This document shows positions 1-4,865 of a DNA stretch of 5,749 nt, piece after piece (position 1 is the first letter of the stretch; the number at the start of each line of letters is the position of its first letter). The DNA lies in the NCBI GenBank assembly GCA_017302195.1, contig JAFLEG010000333.1:1-5749 (forward strand), given 5' to 3'. A model generated the notes under the pieces. It was given only the letters and a program-made list of their open reading frames with translations. It was not told the origin of the DNA and ran no database searches. The DNA comes from Verrucomicrobiota bacterium (GTDB lineage: Bacteria > Verrucomicrobiota > Verrucomicrobiia > Limisphaerales > UBA9464). A program made the position numbers and the translations under genes.

Positions 1-1515
1 GGCGAGATGGTCCACCTTCTCCGCCGCCACGGACGTTTCCGCGAGCCGGTTCCACAACGCGGCGACGTCCTTCCAGGACAACGGTGATTCTCCGGCATCG
101 GCCCGTCCCTGCAGCAAGGCCGCCGCCGTGTCGCCTGTGTCGCTGTAGCGCAGATACCAGGCCCGGAACTCCGCATCGGAAACACCGGCGGCGCGGGCGA
201 TGGCCTGGCGCAGCACCGACCAGCCGGCCGACACCGGCCGGCCCGTGGAGGTCAGGGAACCGCCGGACATCCAGGCGGTCACCGGCGCGAGGGCGTCCGC
301 AGGAACGCCAGCGAGGTACACGGCCAGCCGCTGCGTCTTCTCCGACTTGGCCCGGGTGCTCCGGATGGACTCACAGGCCGCCGCGAAGGCTGCGAAACTC
401 CCGGGATCCGGGACCGCGGGCGTCGAAGCTGGATTGGAGAGCGGCGCCTTGGCGGCAACTGGGATGGCAACGGACGCGGTCGCCTCAGTGATTGCGCCTG
501 CCACCAGCCCCAACTCCAACTGCTCGGTCTCGCTGAGCGCCCGGGCTGCGACACCCAGGGTGCGCAGATGCCCGGCGAAATCTGCGGCGAAGCCATGCAG
601 GGTGAAGACCGACTGCGGACGCACCTGGCGGACGAAGGCAACCAGATCGGGAAAGTCGGCGTGATCACTCAGCGGAAACGCGGCGTCCGCCTGATATCGG
701 AACCGGCATCCCGGATCCACCGACCATCCGGTCAGCACCGCCACCCGGCAGGGTCCCAGACGCCGCCGCAGTCGGGACACCGCCATGCCAGGCGGGGCCA
801 GCACCACCTTGCCCGCGGCGCGGCCCAGATCGAGGACTTCATGGGGAGGGAAGGTCCGCCCCAGGGCCTCATAGACCGCGGTAAGCTTGGCAGCCGGTTC
901 GCTCAGTGCGATGGGAAGTCCGGCACCGGCCAAGCCACTGAGGATTTCCTGGGACTTGCCCAGAGAGTATCCCAGCAACACCGGGGTTTCGTCATTGTCC
1001 AGCGACTCCACGCAGAAGTGAACGATCCGCTCCAGGATGTCCGTGGTGGGCGGGAAGGCGTACATGGGCCTGCCGTAGGTGGTCTCCATGATGAGGACGT
1101 CTGCGGCGCAGGGTTCGCAGGGCTCGGCACTCAGGCCCGGACGCAGCTTGAAGTCGCCCGTGTAGAGCAGCGAGGTGTCGCCGGATTCGATCCGGATCAT
1201 GGCGCTGCCCAGGATGTGTCCCGCCGGGAGCAGGGTGATGCGGACGTCACCGCCGGCGAGGCCCGCCTCGGTGGCCGTGTACCGGCGTCCGAACTCCAGC
1301 ACATGCTCCGTGCGTTGGCCGGACACCCGGGCCCGCATCAACTTCTGGGTCGGCGGGGAGAACAGGACGCGGGCGTGGGCCGCAGTGTGATCGGAGTGCG
1401 CGTGGGAGACGAACACCAGATCCCCGGGCCCCATCGGCCGGTGTGCGTCCAGCCACAGGCGCAGCGCGGGAAAGTACACCGCCCCGTGCTCAAATCGGAA
1501 ATCCAGCGCCGCCAT
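1..1515 (-). CDS. Fused MBL/beta-CASP exonuclease and ATP-dependent DNA ligase (3' end outside window)
   Basis: I translated this frame codon by codon: 505 residues without a stop, continuing past the left edge. Residues about 1-335 are a metallo-beta-lactamase/beta-CASP nuclease like the DNA-ligase-associated exonucleases. Visible are the metal motif HAHSDH (38-43), GHILGS with His100, YTGDF with Asp121, beta-CASP motif A Glu144 in LIMETTYG, motif B His285 in LSDHADF, and motif C His307 in LHGF. An Ala/Pro-rich linker (about 336-372) follows. Residues about 373-505 match the N-terminal DNA-binding domain of ATP-dependent ligases (FAAFAAACESIRSTRAKSEK, then a helical region with YLRYSDTGD). 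The adenylation domain with the KxDG lysine should lie beyond the window. The predicted role is nucleolytic end trimming coupled to sealing in DNA repair. The ATG at 1515 places the metal motif at the usual distance from the N-terminus; the frame stays open upstream and the ribosome site is weak. The nuclease call is firm and the ligase domain strong; an intact ligase is inferred. Confidence 0.9.
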   Translation of the reverse strand, partial: MAALDFRFEHGAVYFPALRLWLDAHRPMGPGDLVFVSHAHSDHTAAHARVLFSPPTQKLMRARVSGQRTEHVLEFGRRYTATEAGLAGGDVRITLLPAGHILGSAMIRIESGDTSLLYTGDFKLRPGLSAEPCEPCAADVLIMETTYGRPMYAFPPTTDILERIVHFCVESLDNDETPVLLGYSLGKSQEILSGLAGAGLPIALSEPAAKLTAVYEALGRTFPPHEVLDLGRAAGKVVLAPPGMAVSRLRRRLGPCRVAVLTGWSVDPGCRFRYQADAAFPLSDHADFPDLVAFVRQVRPQSVFTLHGFAADFAGHLRTLGVAARALSETEQLELGLVAGAITEATASVAIPVAAKAPLSNPASTPAVPDPGSFAAFAAACESIRSTRAKSEKTQRLAVYLAGVPADALAPVTAWMSGGSLTSTGRPVSAGWSVLRQAIARAAGVSDAEFRAWYLRYSDTGDTAAALLQGRADAGESPLSWKDVAALWNRLAETSVAAEKVDHLA

Positions 1516-1589
1516 GGCCTGGTCAGCATAGCCCGGATCGAACTGCGGGCGAGCGCGCCGGACCCGATCCCGGGTTTCGTGCCCTGCCG

Positions 1590-2051
1590 TTATAGCGGAT
1601 GGAAATCCACGGCGATGCCCTCGGGAGACACCGTGGCGATGGCCACGGTCCGTGGCAGCCGGAAGCGGGGGCGCCCCGCGTACCCCGGGTTGATGAACAT
1701 CACGCCATCGCGGATTTGATGGAAGGTCTGGTGCGTGTGGCCGAAGACCACGACATCCGGTCGCGCCTGCCGGAATCGTTCACCGATGCTGCGATCGGGA
1801 TCTTCGGGATTGACGATGTGATGCACCAGGAACCTCCGCCCCGCGGCCTCCAGCACTGCCGTCAGATCCACGTCGAGCCCGGCATCGTTGTTGCCGAGCA
1901 CCGCCGTCACCGGGGCGATGGCCTCCAGTTCCAGCAGCAGTTTCTGCGCACCGATGTCGCCGGCGTGGAGGATGGCGTCCACGCCCTGGAACAAGCCGGC
2001 CACCTGCGGATCCAGGAATCCGTGCGTGTCGGAGATCAGTCCCAGGCGCAT
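1590..2051 (-). CDS. YfcE-type metallophosphoesterase, 153 aa
   Basis: This is a small single-domain calcineurin-like phosphoesterase of the YfcE/MJ0936 group, a cytoplasmic two-metal phosphodiesterase whose natural substrate is generally unknown. All metal-site motifs are present in order: SDTHG (Asp8, His10), HAGDIG (Asp32), LGNND (Asn54), the histidine pair at 77-78, and FGHTHQ (His105, His107). The family's NPG signature follows at 121-123, then a beta-rich C-terminus. The length is normal for the group. The ATG at 2051 is chosen because it places MRLGLISDTHG at the N-terminus as in relatives. Upstream in-frame starts would add an Arg-rich stretch overlapping the previous gene. It lies 28 bp after the membrane protein gene and 74 bp before the nuclease-ligase gene, so cotranscription is likely. 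It lacks the layout of the larger ligase-associated metallophosphoesterase, so a repair role is only a contextual guess. Confidence 0.93.
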   Translation of the reverse strand: MRLGLISDTHGFLDPQVAGLFQGVDAILHAGDIGAQKLLLELEAIAPVTAVLGNNDAGLDVDLTAVLEAAGRRFLVHHIVNPEDPDRSIGERFRQARPDVVVFGHTHQTFHQIRDGVMFINPGYAGRPRFRLPRTVAIATVSPEGIAVDFHPL

Positions 2052-2079
2052 GTCGTGACCCGTGACGCCGCAGACAACT

Positions 2080-2730
2080 TTACGCTTCGGCCTCAGCCGG
2101 CTCCGGGGTCTCCTCGGTGGGCGGCGCCGTCTCCGGGGCCTCCCCCTTGTCCGCCGGAGATTCGGATGCCGTAAGCCGCCAGGCTCCCGCAAACAGGGCG
2201 GTGAACAGTCCGCCGCTGAGCAGCGTGTTGCGGAAAAACTCCCAGGTCTGCGGATAGCCGCCGGTCCCCTTGGTCAGGGCCACCAGCCAGCCGGCCAGGG
2301 TGCGGGTGTACTCCGGATTGTGAAACGGATTGAAGAGCCACGCCGCGGTGTTGGTAACCAGATAGAACACGATCGCCCCGAGAACGCCTCCGCCCACCAA
2401 TCCCAGCCAGCGACGCACGCGCTGGAATCCGCGGCCGAGTCCGAACAGCACGGCGTACCCGGCGTAGTTGGCCGCCATCAGGGCCAGGCCGGTCAGGGTG
2501 AAGACCTCCCAGCCGCGAACCCACTGGTAGTAGCCGTTGAGGACCAGGTCGGTGCCCAGGAGCAGTCCCAGGGGAACGACCCAGCCGCGCGGTCCCGGAA
2601 TCAGGGCGCCGGCGCAGAAGACGAAGGCATAGACCGCGCTAAAGTTCGGCGGCATGAGGCCGGGCCAGCGGGTCAGGGCCATGACGGCCCCGAAGATCCA
2701 CGGAAGCCAGCGTTGAAGGCGGTCGTTCAC
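2080..2730 (-). CDS. DUF6580-like integral membrane protein, 216 aa, GTG start
   Basis: This is a polytopic inner-membrane protein of unknown function. I see about six hydrophobic segments: residues 8-20, 31-45, 50-68, 76-98, 108-132 and 169-184. The N-terminal pattern RWPGLMPPNFSAVYAFVFCA, the Asn/Tyr-rich loop after helix 3, and the conserved-looking NTAAWLFNPFHNPEYT loop fit DUF6580, a family with a fold reminiscent of ECF-transporter substrate-binding subunits. That assignment is from memory. Residues 188-216 form a Pro/Glu/Ala-rich acidic tail that is probably disordered and cytoplasmic. The chosen start is GTG at 2730, giving MNDRLQRWLPW just before the first helix. The next in-frame ATG (residue 17) would cut into that helix. 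No strong Shine-Dalgarno is visible. The GTG overlaps, as GTGA, the stop of a short frame upstream. It probably begins the transcription unit containing the phosphoesterase and nuclease-ligase genes. Membrane protein is certain; the family name is moderate. Confidence 0.85.
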   Translation of the reverse strand: MNDRLQRWLPWIFGAVMALTRWPGLMPPNFSAVYAFVFCAGALIPGPRGWVVPLGLLLGTDLVLNGYYQWVRGWEVFTLTGLALMAANYAGYAVLFGLGRGFQRVRRWLGLVGGGVLGAIVFYLVTNTAAWLFNPFHNPEYTRTLAGWLVALTKGTGGYPQTWEFFRNTLLSGGLFTALFAGAWRLTASESPADKGEAPETAPPTEETPEPAEAEA

Positions 2731-2746
2731 CAGACGCCTGACGTTA

Positions 2747-2760
2747 CCGGGGCGTCCCGG
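2747..2760. promoter_or_regulatory. Small GC hairpin ahead of the membrane protein gene
   Basis: CCGGG and CCCGG arms of five perfect pairs enclose a four-base loop (14 bp in total), ending 16 bp upstream of the GTG start on the minus strand. No T tract follows, so it is not a standard intrinsic terminator. It could affect translation initiation or be chance in GC-rich DNA. Confidence 0.25.
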
Positions 2761-2784
2761 GATGACAAGATGGGGCTCGAGGGG

Positions 2785-2815
2785 GAGTTTTCAGGGCCGA
2801 GTTTTCAGTGTTCAG
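2785..2815 (-). repeat. Degenerate heptanucleotide repeat, unit CTGAAMA
   Basis: On the minus strand the units read CTGAACA, CTGAAAA, CTCGGCC, CTGAAAA, then CTC. The copies keep a strict 7-base register even across the diverged third unit. On the plus strand this appears as GAGTTTTCAG at 2785-2794 and again at 2799-2808. The tract is A/T-richer than its surroundings. Similar CTGAAAA/CTGAACA runs occur between genes in some PVC genomes as I remember them; whether this is such an element cannot be tested here. Confidence 0.6.
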
Positions 2816-2960
2816 CCAGAGAAAGTCCGATGCCGATGAGCGATGCAACGAATGCGGCAATTGATGTCTTGGCGGGGGTGGGGAGTCCGGAATTCACGAG
2901 GCAAGCGGGAAGGTATCGCCGACACCTGTCCCCCTCTGAATCGAGTCAGCGGGACCGGAA

Positions 2961-4814
2961 TTATCCCGCCTCGTTCCGGCCGCGCCGCCACAGGAAGGGG
3001 TAGCTGCGGGTGATCTCCAGGATCAGCGTGTTCAGCCGGTCGTTATCGGCCGCGGTCCTGCGGACGAGATCCTTCACCGTGGGATTGTCGTAGTACTCGA
3101 GGCCCCGTCCCAGGGCGTAGGAGAGCAGCTTCTCGGTGACGTGGCGGAGGAACAGCGGCTTCCGGGCCAGCAGCGCGCGCTTCAGCTCCACCGGTCCCCG
3201 CACCGACTCGCCACCTGCCAGCATCCCGGCGGCATCCACCGGGTGTCCGTCCACGGTGGTGCGCCAGCGTCCGACCGGATCGAAGTTCTCCAGGGCAAAT
3301 CCCAGCGGATCCAGCCGCGAGTGGCAGGAGGCGCAGTTCGGATTGGAGCGATGCGCCTCCAGGCGCTGGCGGAAGGTGAGGCCTTCCTGCACCCGGTCGT
3401 CCGGGGACAGGGTGGCCACCAGCGGCGGGGGCGGGGGCGGGGGCGTGCCGAGGACCTCCTCCAGGATCCATTTGCCGCGCAGCACCGGACTGGTCCGCAG
3501 GGGATAGCTGGTCTGGGTGAGCACCGCCGCCATCCCGGTGATCCCGCCCCGGGTGCGGTCGGGCAGCGTGATGCGGGTCACGCCGGGCGATGACACGTTG
3601 GTCACGCCATACCAGCGGGCCAGATCGGCGGTGGCGAAGGTGTACTCGCAGTCCAGCAGGTCGCGCAGGCTGCCATTGTCACGGATCACCGCGGCCACAA
3701 ACTCCTCCGGTTCCGCGGCCATGGCGTCCCGCAGCGCCTCGGTGAACTCGGGGAAGCGTCCACGGTCCGGCTGCGCCGTGGTATGCAGGGCGCGCGTGCC
3801 GAGCCACTGTCCGGTGAACTGCCCGGACAGGGCGCGGGATCGCGGATCCCGGAGCAGACGCCGGACCTGGGCCTCGTGAACGCCGGGGTCCGCCAGTCGT
3901 CCCTGTTCCGCCAGCCGCAGCAGTTCCTCGTCGGGCGGCGCGGACCACAGGAAATAGCTCAGACGGGAAGCCACCTCGAGGTCCGTGAGCCGACGCGGCT
4001 CCGGGCCCGGGCCCTCCGCCTCGATCCGGAAGAGGAACTGGGGAGCCAGCAGCACCGCCTTGAGCGCGACCTTCTGGGCGATGTCAAAGCAGCGTCCCTC
4101 GGCCCGTGCCGCGTCGTAGAGTCCCAGCAGCCGCTCCAGTTCCTCCGCGGCCACCGGACGCCGAAACGCGCGGCGGGCAAATCCGGAGAGGTTGCGGGCT
4201 GCCGTGGACCGGTCGCTCCGGTACCACACTGGTGTCGCCATGCCGAGGGCGGGGAGATCGGCGGCCAGCAGCACCTCCTCCGCCGCCTCCAGGTACTTCT
4301 CCATCAGCAGGGGCGGCACGAAGAGGGTATCGGCATTGTTGTCGAAGCCGGCACCGCCGCCGCCATCGGACGGAAACTGGTCCGCGGGCCGGAGGGGAGT
4401 TCGGAGCAGTTCCTGGACGGTGAGGTTGTACTCGGTGCGGTTGAGCCGCCGGACCACCGGCGCCCCGGGATCCCGGGGCAGCGCCTGCGGATCCGGATCC
4501 TCGAGCAGCGCCGTCAGGCCGTCGTGGAAGCGCAGCCGGACCTCCTCGGCGGGCTGTTCCTCGTCCCTGGGCGGCATGGCGCGCTCCTCCACCTGGCGCA
4601 CCACGGACTCCCAGAGCTTCGGATCCCGGTACAGCGAGGCCGCGTTGGTGAACGGCGCCAGGTTCACCCCGCCCTTGGACCTGGAGCCGCGATGGCACTC
4701 CAGGCAATGCGACTCCAGCAGGGGCCGGACGTCGGTGACAAAGGCGTCACCCCGGGCGCCGCCCCACAGGACGGCGCCGGCGAGGAGCAGCAGCATGGCA
4801 CGGGGGCACCGCAT
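2961..4814 (-). CDS. Secreted DUF1592/DUF1588 planctomycete-type cytochrome c domain protein, 617 aa
   Basis: This is an exported multi-domain protein of the PSCyt1-DUF1587-DUF1595-DUF1592-DUF1588-DUF1585 type, abundant in Planctomycetota and Verrucomicrobiota; the molecular role is unproven. Numbering from the ATG at 4814: a signal peptide (about 1-22, MRCPRAMLLLLAGAVLWGG), haem motif CLECH (37-41), DUF1587 (about 119-182, VVRRLNRTEYNLTVQELL), DUF1595 (about 210-262), DUF1592 (about 275-404, LTDLEVASRLSYFLW), DUF1588 (about 421-520) with a seven-proline run at 458-464 and a second CxxCH, CASCH (494-498), then DUF1585 (about 535-608, EKLLSYALGRGLEYYD). It is compact: only a short link joins DUF1587 to DUF1595, where longer members often carry a carbohydrate-binding insert. 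The ATG at 4814 is preferred over an in-frame TTG at 4847 because it gives a clean signal peptide. It follows hemC by 51 bp. The usual DUF1552 partner is absent from the window. Confidence 0.93.
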   Translation of the reverse strand: MRCPRAMLLLLAGAVLWGGARGDAFVTDVRPLLESHCLECHRGSRSKGGVNLAPFTNAASLYRDPKLWESVVRQVEERAMPPRDEEQPAEEVRLRFHDGLTALLEDPDPQALPRDPGAPVVRRLNRTEYNLTVQELLRTPLRPADQFPSDGGGGAGFDNNADTLFVPPLLMEKYLEAAEEVLLAADLPALGMATPVWYRSDRSTAARNLSGFARRAFRRPVAAEELERLLGLYDAARAEGRCFDIAQKVALKAVLLAPQFLFRIEAEGPGPEPRRLTDLEVASRLSYFLWSAPPDEELLRLAEQGRLADPGVHEAQVRRLLRDPRSRALSGQFTGQWLGTRALHTTAQPDRGRFPEFTEALRDAMAAEPEEFVAAVIRDNGSLRDLLDCEYTFATADLARWYGVTNVSSPGVTRITLPDRTRGGITGMAAVLTQTSYPLRTSPVLRGKWILEEVLGTPPPPPPPLVATLSPDDRVQEGLTFRQRLEAHRSNPNCASCHSRLDPLGFALENFDPVGRWRTTVDGHPVDAAGMLAGGESVRGPVELKRALLARKPLFLRHVTEKLLSYALGRGLEYYDNPTVKDLVRRTAADNDRLNTLILEITRSYPFLWRRGRNEAG

Positions 4815-4865
4815 GTCCGGCAGACGCGCCGAAACGGACGTCGGCAATCTGCCGGAGATTCATGC

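Larger units (their letters stand above)
2727..2945 (-). other. Short frame with one in-frame TGA, overlapping the next gene's start (possible decayed ORF or repeat)
   Basis: One minus-strand frame is open from just after a TGA at 2946-2948 down to a TGA at 2727-2729, interrupted once by TGA at 2805-2807. The first part is 46 codons and contains a hydrophobic run TSIAAFVASLIGIGLSLA ending in AEH. The only obvious start is GTG at 2895-2897, giving 30 residues. The second part is 25 codons (KLGPENSPSSP onward) and ends so that its TGA overlaps the GTG start of the membrane protein gene. It could be a broken small membrane peptide, a leader coupled to the downstream gene, or the chance translation of a dispersed repeat. 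I do not recognise a family. Confidence 0.2.
2731..2960. other. Intergenic gap of about 230 bp without a recognised gene
   Basis: This is the only sizeable non-coding stretch. It is visibly less G+C-rich than the flanking genes around 2785-2870. It holds a period-7 repeat (2785-2815), a GC hairpin (2747-2760), two copies of CCGGAATT (2887-2894 and 2955-2962, the second running into the stop codon of the upstream gene), and an imperfect 15-bp dyad GGTATCGCCGACACC (2912-2926). I found no convincing -35/-10 promoter, no U-tract terminator and no tRNA-like fold. It must contain the end of the upstream transcript and probably the promoter of the downstream unit. Confidence 0.7.

Noticed and set aside
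568..1719. Long plus-strand open frame of 383 codons
   Set aside because: It lies antisense to the nuclease-ligase and phosphoesterase genes, whose motifs are unambiguous; its translation is low-complexity Gly/Arg/His/Gln typical of an antisense frame in GC-rich DNA.
2052..2192. Longer N-terminus for the metallophosphoesterase
   Set aside because: It would add 47 mostly Arg/Pro residues, overlap the end of the membrane protein gene by more than 100 bp, and move the SDTHG motif away from the N-terminus, unlike the family.
2747..2760. Intrinsic terminator for the upstream transcript
   Set aside because: The stem is only five pairs and is not followed by a T tract on either strand, so it was listed only as a weak hairpin.
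2062..3003. Plus-strand open frame of 313 codons spanning the membrane protein gene and the intergenic gap
   Set aside because: The part opposite the membrane protein is Gln/Gly/Glu-rich antisense translation, and no domain is recognisable. The part over the gap is more plausibly a repeat region.
4815..4847. TTG start for the cytochrome-type protein at 4847
   Set aside because: It adds 11 polar residues before the signal peptide and has no better ribosome site than the ATG at 4814. It remains possible but is less likely.
4747..4863. Small minus-strand frame from an ATG two bases after the hemC stop
   Set aside because: The position is suggestive of coupling, but the 38-codon frame is out of phase with the cytochrome-type gene, overlaps its signal peptide, and reads as Arg/Pro/Ala shadow sequence.
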